DNA of 64,000 bases from positions 372,001 through 436,000 of the forward strand of contig NZ_CP121208.1 of NCBI RefSeq assembly GCF_029625435.1, given 5' to 3'. The notes below the pieces were generated by a model. That model saw nothing but the letters and a program-made list of their open reading frames with translations, did not search any database and was not told the DNA's origin. The stretch is from Arcanobacterium canis. GTDB lineage: Bacteria; Actinomycetota; Actinomycetes; Actinomycetales; Actinomycetaceae. Made by a program: the position numbers and the translations under genes. Below, piece after piece: positions 27,257-36,461 of this stretch (position 1 is its first letter; each line of letters starts with the position of its first letter).

Positions 27257-28011
27257 TTTGTGTCCTTTCGAGGGTGCCAGGCAACACCCGTGTTCTGGGG
27301 AAGAGGAGTATCGCCGGCTGCAACGTCGTCAAGGAGAGAGGCGACGTCGTCGTCAACCAGTTCGATATTGTTGCGGCCTTCGCGGCGGAAGGGTTGATAA
27401 GCGCGAGCAAGGTAAGGAATAAGCAGACGCGCAACTTTCTCCAAGGAGAAGTCATAACCCTCCTGGGCAAGTGTGGCTACGCCAGCGTCGGCAAGTCCGC
27501 AAGGAATAACTTGCATGAAGCGTTCAAGGTCAGTGGTGACATTGAAGGCTAAGCCATGCATGGTGGTATCGGAGGCAAACTTGATGCCAATTGCGCAGAG
27601 TTTTCGATCCATTTCGCCTTCGCGGAGGATCCATACACCACTTCGGCCATTGACTTGAGAGGTTTTCAACCCGATGAATTTCATGGCGTCCATGAGCGCA
27701 CGTTCTGTGTTGCGGACGAAGGCCACCACATCTTTTGGCGGCCTGACAGCAATGATGGGATAAATGATGAGTTGGCCTGGTCCGTGGTAGGTCACTGAGC
27801 CGCCACGGTCCATAGCAATCACGGGAATCTCGCTATTTGGAATGTCCTGTGGCTGTGTGCGACGTCCCGCAGTGTAGGTATCTTTCGCTTCCCATACGAT
27901 GAATGTATCCTCGCGCTGACCGGCTGCCACTTGTGCGTGAAAATGGCGCTGTAATGCGTCAACAGTCATGTAATCCTGGGGCCCTCGATCGAGCAAATTT
28001 ACGATATGCAC
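27253..28011 (-). CDS. lipB: lipoyl(octanoyl) transferase
   Basis: 252-residue transferase that moves octanoate from acyl-carrier protein to lipoyl domains of 2-oxoacid dehydrogenases and GcvH. Key motifs: [17 protein letters not shown] near residue 69, lysine in KLCAIGIK near 138 and the catalytic cysteine in [10 protein letters not shown] near 169. The start is GTG at 28011; an AAAGGA further up is somewhat distant (13 bases). lipB and lipA overlap by four bases and form one operon, divergent from the peptide importer. Confidence 0.96.
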   Translation of the reverse strand: MHIVNLLDRGPQDYMTVDALQRHFHAQVAAGQREDTFIVWEAKDTYTAGRRTQPQDIPNSEIPVIAMDRGGSVTYHGPGQLIIYPIIAVRPPKDVVAFVRNTERALMDAMKFIGLKTSQVNGRSGVWILREGEMDRKLCAIGIKFASDTTMHGLAFNVTTDLERFMQVIPCGLADAGVATLAQEGYDFSLEKVARLLIPYLARAYQPFRREGRNNIELVDDDVASLLDDVAAGDTPLPQNTGVAWHPRKDTK

Positions 28012-28298
28012 CCACTCAGCCTATTCCTTTAGTCCTAGGGATTCGAGGTGGAAAAGTGTGAGTCTGGCCAAGCCTGAGTTGCTTAGGGGCGAGCAGAAAA
28101 CTAGGCTGTAAAAGTCCTGTATCGCATTTTCATGCATATATAGGGATACCGGAAAGTGAGTCGGATACGAACGGGGAACTGTCTCGCGCCGGGTGGAGAT
28201 GAACGCTATGACGTATTATTTCCGCATAATTGCACCCATCGGAAGTGCGCGATCCTCGCGGGGCCGCACACTTTCTTCCCCGAGTCAGGAAGCCTCGC
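28012..28298. other. divergent intergenic region between lipB and the peptide importer
   Basis: 287 bp without a coding gene. TTGCTT (28079-28084) and TAGGCT (28102-28107) with a 17-bp spacer form a candidate promoter for the importer, giving a leader near 185 nt. AT-rich hexamers TATTAT (28214-28219) and CATAAT (28225-28230) are alternatives. I see no recognisable riboswitch or tRNA-like fold. Confidence 0.4.
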
Positions 28299-29300
28299 AT
28301 GCTGAGATACCTTTTGCGGCGAATCGCGAATTACGTGTTGTTGCTGTTCATGGCAACAACAATGGCGTACTTCATCGCCGGCACACAGTTAAACCCACGT
28401 TCAAAGCTCATTGAAAACGCACTTTTGTCGGGTAAGAACGTGGATCTTGCACAGGTGACGAAGAGTGTGGATGCCACACTCTTCGAACGAAATATCAACC
28501 CACTGACCCCCGTTTGGGAGCGTTATGGCGTGTGGTTGAAAAATGTTTTGTTCCATTTCGACTGGGGAATGAGCCCGGACGGAAAAGTGATCAATACAGA
28601 GATTGCTAACCGTGTGCCGATTTCGCTGCAACTGGTATTCATCGGATTTTTCGTTGGCGTTTTTGTGGGTGTTGCTCTCGGTGTATGGACCGCAGTACGA
28701 CAGTATTCTCGTACAGACCGCACCATCACCTTCATCTCGCTTTTGGTGATTTCGACTCCGTCAATCGTTCTCGCAATCTTGCTACAGATGCTTGCCACAT
28801 ACATCGGCCAAACCACTGGATACCAGCTTGACTTCACGGGGCCGTATTCTTTGCCTAAACCTGAGGGTTTCGCACTACTCCTGAATAGAGCTGAGCATTT
28901 GCTTCTGCCGACGATCGTGATGTCCCTCCATGGAATCGCAACCTATTCGCGTTACCAGCGTAACTTGATGCTCGATACTCTCGGTGCTGATTATGTGCGC
29001 ACTGCTCGTGCGAAGGGATTGCGCTCTGGGCGCGCTGTACGCCACCACGCGTTGCGCACCTCGCTGATTCCGATTGCCACCTTCTTCGCATTCGGTATTA
29101 CGGGTCTCGTCCTGGGTGCGGCGATTACTGAGCAGGTCTTCGGGTGGCAAGGAATGGGTATTTACTCCATCACAACTATCCAGGGGCTTGATGTGAATGG
29201 AACGGTTGCAGTGGTTTCGTTTGCGGCTGCCTGTACTTTGACAGGCGCCCTGCTTTCGGACATCTTGATCGCCGCTATCGATCCGCGAGTGAGGGTATGA
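28299..29300 (+). CDS. peptide ABC importer, permease 1 (DppB/OppB type)
   Basis: 333-residue permease with six hydrophobic segments, starting MLRYLLRRIANYV. The C-terminal part has the DYVRTARAKGL coupling loop and ATEQVFGWQGMG-like end typical of DppB. AGGAAG lies before ATG 28299; the longer frame from 28230 lacks a ribosome site. It is the first gene of a four-gene operon for di- or oligopeptide (or nickel-peptide) import. The periplasmic-side loop of about 70 residues after the first helix is normal for the class. Confidence 0.9.
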   Translation: MLRYLLRRIANYVLLLFMATTMAYFIAGTQLNPRSKLIENALLSGKNVDLAQVTKSVDATLFERNINPLTPVWERYGVWLKNVLFHFDWGMSPDGKVINTEIANRVPISLQLVFIGFFVGVFVGVALGVWTAVRQYSRTDRTITFISLLVISTPSIVLAILLQMLATYIGQTTGYQLDFTGPYSLPKPEGFALLLNRAEHLLLPTIVMSLHGIATYSRYQRNLMLDTLGADYVRTARAKGLRSGRAVRHHALRTSLIPIATFFAFGITGLVLGAAITEQVFGWQGMGIYSITTIQGLDVNGTVAVVSFAAACTLTGALLSDILIAAIDPRVRV

Positions 29301-29303
29301 ACC

Positions 29304-30254
29304 ATGGGAAACTTGAGAACTGATGAAACTCGTGAAGTAAAGGCGAAGGTCTCAGCAGAAACGCAGAAACGTGTTGAAGCCACTCAGCGCTTGACTCGTA
29401 ACCAGCTGATTGTCCGCCGTTTCATGCGAAATAAACTCGCGGTCGCCGGCGTCGTTGGCTTGGTGGCGTTGGTTTTGCTTGCAGTCTTTCTGCCATATTT
29501 CCTTCAGTGGAGCTATATTGACCGTGATCGCGTGAATTTCTTGGCTCCTCCAGGTACCGAAGGCCACATTTTCGGTACGAGCCAGGAGGGTCGTGACATG
29601 CTGGCCTTGACAGTTGAAGGTCTACGTAAGTCGATGATTATTGGCTTCTCGGTGGCGTTCCTGCAAACGTCGATTGCTGCTCTTGTCGGCTCTTCGATCG
29701 CGTTCTTCGGTGGTTGGGTAGATAAAGTTGGAACGTGGGTTATTGACCTTCTTCTGGTGGTCCCATCCTTCCTCTTCATCGCTATTTTCTCGCAGCGTTT
29801 TGCCAAGTCTGCATGGTCCACTCTGTTCTTAATTGTTTTCTTGGCGATCTTCTCGTGGATGCTCACCGCTCGAGTAGTGCGAGCAATGACGATGTCCATT
29901 AAAGGCCTCGACTATGTTCATGCCGCAAAGTACATGTCTGTGCCGTCGCGAGTGATTATCGTCAAGCACATTCTGCCGAACCTTTCATCGTGGTTGATTA
30001 TTGACTTCACTCTGGGCGTGGTGGGAGCCGTACTCTCTGAGACAAGCCTTTCCTACTTTGGCTTTGGCGTTCAGTACCCGGCAGTTTCCCTGGGCTCCCT
30101 CATCGGAATCGGCCAAACCGCAGCCCTGACACAACCGTGGATTTTCCTGCCACCTGCTGGCGCACTTGTGCTGATGCTTTTGTGTGTGAACTTCATCGGC
30201 GACGGCCTGCGTGACGCGATCGATCCGAGCTCCAAGTCTGGAGGACAAGCATGA
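29304..30254 (+). CDS. peptide ABC importer, permease 2 (DppC/OppC type)
   Basis: 316-residue partner permease. A basic cytoplasmic N-terminus with LTRNQLIVRRFMRNKLAVAG matches the OppC N-terminal domain, followed by FGTSQEGRDMLA and a coupling loop KGLDYVHAAKYMSVPS. It starts three bases after the first permease stop and overlaps the ATPase start by ATGA. GAGGGT precedes the ATG. Confidence 0.92.
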   Translation: MGNLRTDETREVKAKVSAETQKRVEATQRLTRNQLIVRRFMRNKLAVAGVVGLVALVLLAVFLPYFLQWSYIDRDRVNFLAPPGTEGHIFGTSQEGRDMLALTVEGLRKSMIIGFSVAFLQTSIAALVGSSIAFFGGWVDKVGTWVIDLLLVVPSFLFIAIFSQRFAKSAWSTLFLIVFLAIFSWMLTARVVRAMTMSIKGLDYVHAAKYMSVPSRVIIVKHILPNLSSWLIIDFTLGVVGAVLSETSLSYFGFGVQYPAVSLGSLIGIGQTAALTQPWIFLPPAGALVLMLLCVNFIGDGLRDAIDPSSKSGGQA

Positions 30255-32374
30255 GTAAGAAAGAAACTGTAACGTTCGAATCAAACGATCTGCCGGTGGC
30301 ACAGGCCGGAGTCCCCGTCGTTGAGGTCACTGACCTCAACGTCTCTTTCCCCTCTGAGGACGGTCTGGTGCATGCCGTACGCGGAGTGAATTTCAGCGTC
30401 AATTCCGGTGAAGTGATGGCTTTGGTGGGGGAATCTGGTTCAGGAAAGTCCGTGACTTCGCTGTCAATTATGGGGCTGCATGATGCTAGCGCACATATCA
30501 CTGGTTCAGTGAAGATACATGGTACTGAACTCATTGGCCGTGACGACCGTTTTCTTTCCGATGTGCGTGGCAAGGCGATTGCCATGGTGTTCCAGGATCC
30601 GCTTTCCGCGCTCACGCCCGTCTACACGATCGGTGATCAGATTGTTGAAGCACTGATGATCCATCAGCAGATAGACAAGACGGCGGCCTATAAGCGTGCA
30701 GTCGAGCTACTCAAGATCGTCGGTATTCCGAACCCAGAAATTCGCGTGAAGGCTTTCCCGCATGAGTTCTCAGGTGGTATGCGCCAGCGTGCGATGATCG
30801 CAATGGCGATTGCGAACGGCCCTGATCTGATCATTGCCGACGAACCAACAACTGCTCTCGACGTGACGATTCAGGCTCAGATCCTCGATGTCCTGCGTAA
30901 AGCTCAAAAGGAAACCGGTGCGGCGATCATCATGATTACGCACGATCTTGGTGTAGTTGCTGGCATTGCTGACAAGGTTGCTGTGATGTATGCCGGACGC
31001 ATTGTTGAGAAGGGTGATGTGTCGGAGATCTTCCATCATTCTGCAATGCCGTACACCATCGGTTTGCTTGGATCATTGCCGCGTCTTGACTCAAAGAAGG
31101 AATACCAGCTGGCGGCAGTTGAAGGTAACCCGCCGTCGATGCTCGTTGAACCGACTGGATGTCCCTTCGCTGCTCGCTGTCCTGTAGCAAAACTTGAGTG
31201 CCTTGACAGTGAGCCGGTGTTGAAGGGTGTGCGTTCGTCATCGTCGATGCCTCACGAAGTGGCATGTATTCGTGCAGACGATATTCGCCACGAAGATTCC
31301 CACTACACGGATATCTATCCACGACCTGAAGTGTTGCCTGCTCCATACAGCACTCCCCGTGAAGAGCGTGAGCAGGTACTGAAGATAGATAATCTACGCA
31401 AGTACTTCCCGTTGATGAAGGGAGCGGTCTTCCGTCGTCAGGTTGGGGACGTTCACGCTGTTGATGGGGTGTCGTTTGATATTCGCGTCGGTGAGACTCT
31501 TGGTCTTGTTGGTGAATCAGGCTCAGGTAAGACAACCACACTGATGGAAGTGCTGAACCTGGCCAAGCCGCAAGACGGCAATATCGTGGTGTTGGGTAAG
31601 GATACGTCCACGCTGTCGAAGAAGGATCGCGTCCATCTGCGTAAGGATCTACAGGTAGTGTTCCAGGATCCAATGGCGGCGCTTGACCCACGTATGCCGA
31701 TTTTCGATATCCTTGCTGAGCCTCTCAAGTACAACGGATACTCAAAGGAGCAGATCGAAAAGCGGGTTAAAGAGTTGATGGGGATGGTGGGTCTTGAGCC
31801 TGCCCACGTTAATCGTTATCCGCGTAACTTCTCGGGTGGACAAAAGCAGCGCATTGGTATCGCACGCGCGCTTGCGCTTGAACCGAAGCTGATCGTTCTC
31901 GATGAGCCGGTCTCCGCACTTGATGTGTCGATTCAGGCTGGTGTCATCAATCTGCTCGACGAATTGCGTTCCAAGCTTGGCTTGTCCTACTTGTTCATTG
32001 CTCACGATCTGTCTGTGATCCGTCATATCGCTGACCGTGTGGCAGTGATGTACTTGGGCAAGATTGTTGAAATTGGTGATGTGAACTCCGTTTTCGACGA
32101 TCCTGAGCATCCATATACGCAAGCGTTGCTCTCGGCCATTCCTATTCCGAATCCGGAAAAGGAACGTACTCGTGAGCGCATTCTCCTCAACGGGGATCTC
32201 CCATCGCCGGCTAACCCGCCAACGGGATGCCGTTTCGTGACCCGTTGTCCACTATATGAGACACTTTCGCCGGAGCAAAAAAGCCATTGTGAAGGTGCCC
32301 ATCCGGAGAGCGAGAAGATCGGAAAAGACCACGAAGTGGCCTGTTATTACCATCGACCACTGAAAGTTTTCTGA
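30251..32374 (+). CDS. peptide ABC importer, fused double ATPase (DppD-DppF in one chain)
   Basis: 707 residues holding two ABC ATPase domains that are usually separate proteins. The first half has Walker A GESGSGKS near residue 62, signature FSGGMRQR near 178, Walker B LIIADEPT near 196 and the C-terminal peptide-importer extension with a cysteine pattern ([14 protein letters not shown]). The second half repeats this with GESGSGKT near 423, FSGGQKQR near 530, [12 protein letters not shown] near 551 and [11 protein letters not shown]. All catalytic residues look intact in both halves. Fused forms are known in actinobacteria. It drives import by the two upstream permeases. Confidence 0.93.
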   Translation: MSKKETVTFESNDLPVAQAGVPVVEVTDLNVSFPSEDGLVHAVRGVNFSVNSGEVMALVGESGSGKSVTSLSIMGLHDASAHITGSVKIHGTELIGRDDRFLSDVRGKAIAMVFQDPLSALTPVYTIGDQIVEALMIHQQIDKTAAYKRAVELLKIVGIPNPEIRVKAFPHEFSGGMRQRAMIAMAIANGPDLIIADEPTTALDVTIQAQILDVLRKAQKETGAAIIMITHDLGVVAGIADKVAVMYAGRIVEKGDVSEIFHHSAMPYTIGLLGSLPRLDSKKEYQLAAVEGNPPSMLVEPTGCPFAARCPVAKLECLDSEPVLKGVRSSSSMPHEVACIRADDIRHEDSHYTDIYPRPEVLPAPYSTPREEREQVLKIDNLRKYFPLMKGAVFRRQVGDVHAVDGVSFDIRVGETLGLVGESGSGKTTTLMEVLNLAKPQDGNIVVLGKDTSTLSKKDRVHLRKDLQVVFQDPMAALDPRMPIFDILAEPLKYNGYSKEQIEKRVKELMGMVGLEPAHVNRYPRNFSGGQKQRIGIARALALEPKLIVLDEPVSALDVSIQAGVINLLDELRSKLGLSYLFIAHDLSVIRHIADRVAVMYLGKIVEIGDVNSVFDDPEHPYTQALLSAIPIPNPEKERTRERILLNGDLPSPANPPTGCRFVTRCPLYETLSPEQKSHCEGAHPESEKIGKDHEVACYYHRPLKVF

Positions 32375-32382
32375 TCATCAAG

Positions 32383-32467
32383 ATGTGCCGAAGAGTTTCC
32401 GCATACTGAACAAATGAACCACACTCTGGTTTCGTTTGATAAAGTTCGTGGAAACTCTTCGGCATAT
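32383..32467 (+). promoter_or_regulatory. large intercistronic stem-loop before the peptide-binding protein
   Basis: A perfect 15-bp stem (32386-32400 with 32450-32464), extended by three further pairs including one G-U, encloses a 49-base loop that itself contains an imperfect inverted repeat. It lies in the 178-bp gap between the ATPase and binding-protein genes and could stabilise the distal message or mark a processing site. Confidence 0.65.
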
Positions 32468-32552
32468 CCCAAGGTTGCACAAGCCAAAGGTTTCCACTCT
32501 CCGGTGATCCGGAAGGGGAGTTCGATGAAAGTCCTAAAGGAGGACCATAAAT

Positions 32553-34241
32553 ATGCAAGTTAAGAAGACAGCAGGCATTGCGCTCGTCGCGGCTACCGCC
32601 CTCGTACTCGGCGCTTGTGGTGGCGGCAATGCCTCCAAGAATGGCGCTTCTGGTGACAAGCCAGCCCTGCCAGGTTCCGATGTTACTCGTGTTGATCGCG
32701 CGAAGCTCAAGCAGGGCGGAAATCTCAACCTTGCGCTTTCGAGCAAGCTCACGCAATTCCTGTACGGACATGCTGAGGGTACTCAAAAAGACAATGGCAC
32801 ACTCTTCGGCTACACGATGCCGAATAACTGGATCGTCTCGGAAAAAGGTGAGGTGGATATCAACCCAGATTACCTCACCAAGTACGAAATGAAGGACAAG
32901 GATCTTCCTGCGGGCACCGCAATGGAAATTACACTCGACCTTAATCCAAAGGGCGTGTGGAATGATGGCACACCGATTACATGGGAAGACTACGAGGCAA
33001 CCTGGAAGGCGTGGCTGAACGAAAAGAATAACGTTGCTTCGCGCGGTGGCTGGGCTGAGATCTCTTCCATCTCCAAGGGTAAGGACGAATACCAGGTCAA
33101 GATTGATTTCTCCAACCCGTACCCAGACTGGATGGGCACTCTGAATGCCCCATTGGCAAAGAAGAGTATCGATACACCGGAGAAGTTCAAGTCGTGGACT
33201 GATCCAACCAAGGAACTTAAGCAGTACGGTGCTGGCCCATTCATCGTTGATTCATGGAACGCGGGCACTGGTGACATCATCATGAAGCGCAACGATAAGT
33301 GGTGGGGTAAGCCAGCTCTCCTCGATACAATTTCGTTCCGCGTGCTTGACGTCCAGGCGCTCCCCGGCGCATTTGCTTCAGGCCAGATCGACGTGTACGA
33401 GGATATCGCCAATGCGGCTCAGTATGAGACCGCGAAGAAGCGTAAAGACGCTGACATCAAGATGTCTGCCTCTACCACCTGGCGTCACTTCACCTTCAAT
33501 GCTGCCAAGGGCTCCGCGCTCGAGGATCCAGCACTGCGCAAGGCTATTTTCCAGGGTGTGAACACTAAGGAAATCATCGCATCTGATCTTGCTGGCCTTC
33601 CGTATGCGAAGCTCGATATTTCGCTTGGTAACCACATCTTCCTCCCAGGCCAGATCGGATACGAAGATCACGCGATCAAGTACGATCCTGAAGCAGCAAA
33701 GAAGACCCTCGAGGATGCTGGCTACAAGAAGAACGGCGAATTCTACGAAAAGGACGGCAAGCGTGCTTCGTTCGCCTTCTCTGCCTTGACCGGTGTTCCG
33801 GCCTCGGAGAATGAGGCGGCGATCCTCAAGGATCAGATGAAGGAAATCGGTGTCGAGGTTAAGGTGCAAAACACCCCTCAGCAGGACTTTGGTCCGGTAC
33901 TTGATCAGCGCAAGTTCCAGTCCATTGCATTCTCCTGGATTGGTACGCTCTTCCCAATGGGAAGCAGCCTGAACCAGGTTTACGGCTCTGACGGTGGATC
34001 GAACTTCACCGGTCAGAAGCTCCCTGAGCTCGACAAGCTCTTCAACCAGATCAAGACAACGCTTAATCAGGACGAGCGTCGTAAGCTCGCAAATGAAGCA
34101 GATAAGAAGATCTGGGAAGCTGGCATGAACCTTCCGCTCTACTACCGTCCGGCTCTGACCGGTGTCCGCAAGGATCTTGCGAACATTGGTGCAACCCAGT
34201 TTGAGACCTTCCTTCCGGAGAACATCGGTTTCATGAAGTGA
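32553..34241 (+). CDS. peptide ABC importer, substrate-binding lipoprotein (SBP family 5)
   Basis: 562-residue extracellular binding protein for peptides. Signal peptide with lipobox VLGAC, lipidation at Cys22, then a glycine-rich linker. Family-5 features include YEMKDKDLPAG, WNDGTPITWEDYEATW and GAGPFIVDSWNAGTGDIIMKRN. AAAGGAGG stands about ten bases before the ATG. In this operon the binding-protein gene is last, after permeases and ATPase, and separated by a stem-loop. Substrate specificity is unknown. Confidence 0.92.
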   Translation: MQVKKTAGIALVAATALVLGACGGGNASKNGASGDKPALPGSDVTRVDRAKLKQGGNLNLALSSKLTQFLYGHAEGTQKDNGTLFGYTMPNNWIVSEKGEVDINPDYLTKYEMKDKDLPAGTAMEITLDLNPKGVWNDGTPITWEDYEATWKAWLNEKNNVASRGGWAEISSISKGKDEYQVKIDFSNPYPDWMGTLNAPLAKKSIDTPEKFKSWTDPTKELKQYGAGPFIVDSWNAGTGDIIMKRNDKWWGKPALLDTISFRVLDVQALPGAFASGQIDVYEDIANAAQYETAKKRKDADIKMSASTTWRHFTFNAAKGSALEDPALRKAIFQGVNTKEIIASDLAGLPYAKLDISLGNHIFLPGQIGYEDHAIKYDPEAAKKTLEDAGYKKNGEFYEKDGKRASFAFSALTGVPASENEAAILKDQMKEIGVEVKVQNTPQQDFGPVLDQRKFQSIAFSWIGTLFPMGSSLNQVYGSDGGSNFTGQKLPELDKLFNQIKTTLNQDERRKLANEADKKIWEAGMNLPLYYRPALTGVRKDLANIGATQFETFLPENIGFMK

Positions 34242-34439
34242 TCGATTTTATCGGTTGATAACGAGCGGTTGGGACGGTGAATATCTCCGAATTTTGCATC
34301 ATTCCCGATCATTACGTTATGCTGATTCTATGATTGATCTTCTCTTCTCTTGAGCAGCTTCGAGCCTTGCTCCCGCACACGTGTGTGGTTATTTCCAGTG
34401 TTTTGGCACTGATGGCGTATGCCTTGTCAGTGAAGTGAT

Positions 34440-34480
34440 ACCCAACGATGGGTGAAGAGATGAATGACCCAATAGTGGGT
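34440..34480 (+). promoter_or_regulatory. two tandem operator-like palindromes
   Basis: ACCCA-N4-TGGGT occurs at 34440-34453 and again at 34467-34480, 27 bp apart start to start, ending 13 bases before the exporter start codon. A paired palindrome at this place suggests a repressor site, or paired hairpins in the leader. No regulator gene lies next to it. Confidence 0.5.
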
Positions 34481-34493
34481 TGAGAGAGAAATA

Positions 34494-36461
34494 ATGCGGC
34501 AGAAGAAAAATACCCCTGCATCTATCAATTTAAGAAAATTCGAAGTCGGTCCCACCCCACGCAAATTCCCGCATTGGATGAGTGTCGATTCAATTCCGGC
34601 TTATGATACTGAACATCCGTTGCGTACAACAATCACTTATAACTGGCGTTTGATTGTGCTTGCTTCGGCCGCTCAAATCGCGGTGTTCGTCGGTTCCGCA
34701 TTAGTGCCGTGGGCACTTGGTATCCTGCTGGACTCGGGAATTGAACGCGGCCTCACGGCCGCCCTCATCCCCGGTTCCTTGTTACTCCTGGCAGTGATCG
34801 TTTTTCGTGCTGCAGGAGCATTGGCCGAAGCGCTCAGTATGGTGACGTGGATGCGCGCAAACTTCGGTTGGCAAAAACAGATGGTGGATTCCTTGTCCTC
34901 TGTTCGTGACGGCGGACAAGAAAAGATGCCCACTGGCGAGGCTATTGCCGCGCCAACAACTGACGCACAAAAAGTCGGTTCGCTCATGTACACCATCACC
35001 AATGCCGTAGGGGCAGCCTGTTCCTTCGCCGTGATTGCGGTGTTGATGATCCTCACCGACACACGCCTGGGACTGATCGTGGTGATTGGATTGCCTCTCG
35101 TGATCGTCGGCATGTCACGAATGGTTCGCCCACTCCAGGCCAAACTCGACGTTAACCGCAAAGAGCGCGGCGCCTTGACCACCCTTGCCGCAGACGCCGT
35201 CGCCGGGCTTCGTGTGCTTCGAGGGGTTGGCGGTGAGGACATCTACAACGAGCGTTACGCCGCTCAATCGGCAAAGGTCGAAGAAACTGGCATCGATGCT
35301 GCGCGCCTTCAGGCCACCCTTTTCGGCTTGAACGCTGCGATCCCGTCAGTGTTTGCTGCCGTGATCGTTGGTTTGGGAATAGCTGAGGTCGTTGACGGAA
35401 CTCTCACGATTGGATCACTGGTAGCCTTCTACGGTTACTCGGCGTACCTGGTTGTTCCGGTGTCAACAGCGACTCAGATGTTCCAGTCGATTTCCGATGC
35501 GCGTGTTGCTGCAGATCGTATCGTCAAGGTTTCGACACTTACTCCTTACACATCCGACGCGCGTGCGAATGCACAGCTTCACCCAAATTGGGTTACCGCT
35601 GAACTGACTGATGTCGAATCGGGGGTCGCGATTTCCCCCGGAAAAATGACGATGCTGGTGTGTGCCAACCCTACGCAGTCAGCTGAAATTGCTGAGCGTT
35701 TTGCTCGTACCGACGACGCCAAGGAGATACGTCTGAGATGGATGGACGACGACGGCGACGACGAGTGTGCTGATCTACGTGAGGTGCCACTGGCTCAGGT
35801 GCGCCAAAACATTGTTCTGTCCGACGCAGTGGCTCAGATTTTCCAAGGGCGCCTGCGCTCGAATCTGAACGCAGGTCACGCAGCGGCCCCGCAGGTCCGC
35901 ACGATTGCCCAGCAGATGGGAGATGTTGCAGGCGGAATTGCCCGCCGGACTCACAAGGAATCGTCAGAAGCGGCGAGTGAAGAAGAACTCATCGCCGCGA
36001 TCGATGTGGCCGACGGTGCCGATATCGTTGAGGGGCTCGAATTTGGACTAGATGGTCAGATCGCTGAGCGTGGCCGTGACCTCTCCGGTGGCCAACGCCA
36101 ACGCGTTGCACTTGCGCGAGCCGTGCTCACCCGCAGGCCGATCCTCATCCTCGTTGAGCCGACGTCGGCAGTTGATTCGCACACGGAAACGCGCATCGCG
36201 CAGCGCCTGTCAATGGCCCGTGCAGGTGCAACAACCCTCGTCGTTTCTGCTTCGCCGATTATGCTCGGCATGGCCGACGAAGTTGTGCTGGTTGGTGAGC
36301 AGGGAAGTGACAGTGGCGTCGTCGAGCTGGCTCGCGGCACACACGAACAACTTCTTACTGACCCGCGTTACCGTGCGATTATTCATCGCGCCGCTGGGCA
36401 AGAAGACGCAAACGAAACGAATGATGCTCACCAAGCGGAGGATGAGGAGGGCAACCGATGA
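34494..36461 (+). CDS. ABC exporter half-transporter with degenerate nucleotide site
   Basis: 655 residues: an N-terminal six-helix exporter domain (about residues 50-330) followed by an ATPase domain. The Walker A is lost: the expected glycine-lysine loop reads MLVCANPTQSAE near residue 384. Walker B is altered to ILILVEPTSAVD (Val for Asp). The signature LSGGQRQR is intact. Such a half must pair with a partner that supplies the working Walker A, and the next gene does so. The tail is acidic (DANETNDAHQAEDEEG). The start ATG overlaps no other gene and follows GAGAGAG. Substrate is unknown; drug, peptide or lipid export are all possible. Confidence 0.88.
   Translation: MRQKKNTPASINLRKFEVGPTPRKFPHWMSVDSIPAYDTEHPLRTTITYNWRLIVLASAAQIAVFVGSALVPWALGILLDSGIERGLTAALIPGSLLLLAVIVFRAAGALAEALSMVTWMRANFGWQKQMVDSLSSVRDGGQEKMPTGEAIAAPTTDAQKVGSLMYTITNAVGAACSFAVIAVLMILTDTRLGLIVVIGLPLVIVGMSRMVRPLQAKLDVNRKERGALTTLAADAVAGLRVLRGVGGEDIYNERYAAQSAKVEETGIDAARLQATLFGLNAAIPSVFAAVIVGLGIAEVVDGTLTIGSLVAFYGYSAYLVVPVSTATQMFQSISDARVAADRIVKVSTLTPYTSDARANAQLHPNWVTAELTDVESGVAISPGKMTMLVCANPTQSAEIAERFARTDDAKEIRLRWMDDDGDDECADLREVPLAQVRQNIVLSDAVAQIFQGRLRSNLNAGHAAAPQVRTIAQQMGDVAGGIARRTHKESSEAASEEELIAAIDVADGADIVEGLEFGLDGQIAERGRDLSGGQRQRVALARAVLTRRPILILVEPTSAVDSHTETRIAQRLSMARAGATTLVVSASPIMLGMADEVVLVGEQGSDSGVVELARGTHEQLLTDPRYRAIIHRAAGQEDANETNDAHQAEDEEGNR

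Noticed and set aside
28012-28298. Possible riboswitch in the leader of the peptide importer
   Set aside because: No conserved riboswitch core or convincing fold was recognised by eye.
34375-34384. Palindrome CACACGTGTG upstream of the exporter
   Set aside because: A single, short palindrome far from the start with no repeat; not enough for an operator call.
34312-34521. 69-codon minus-strand frame upstream of the exporter
   Set aside because: It runs into the exporter gene and through the operator palindromes, with no ribosome site.
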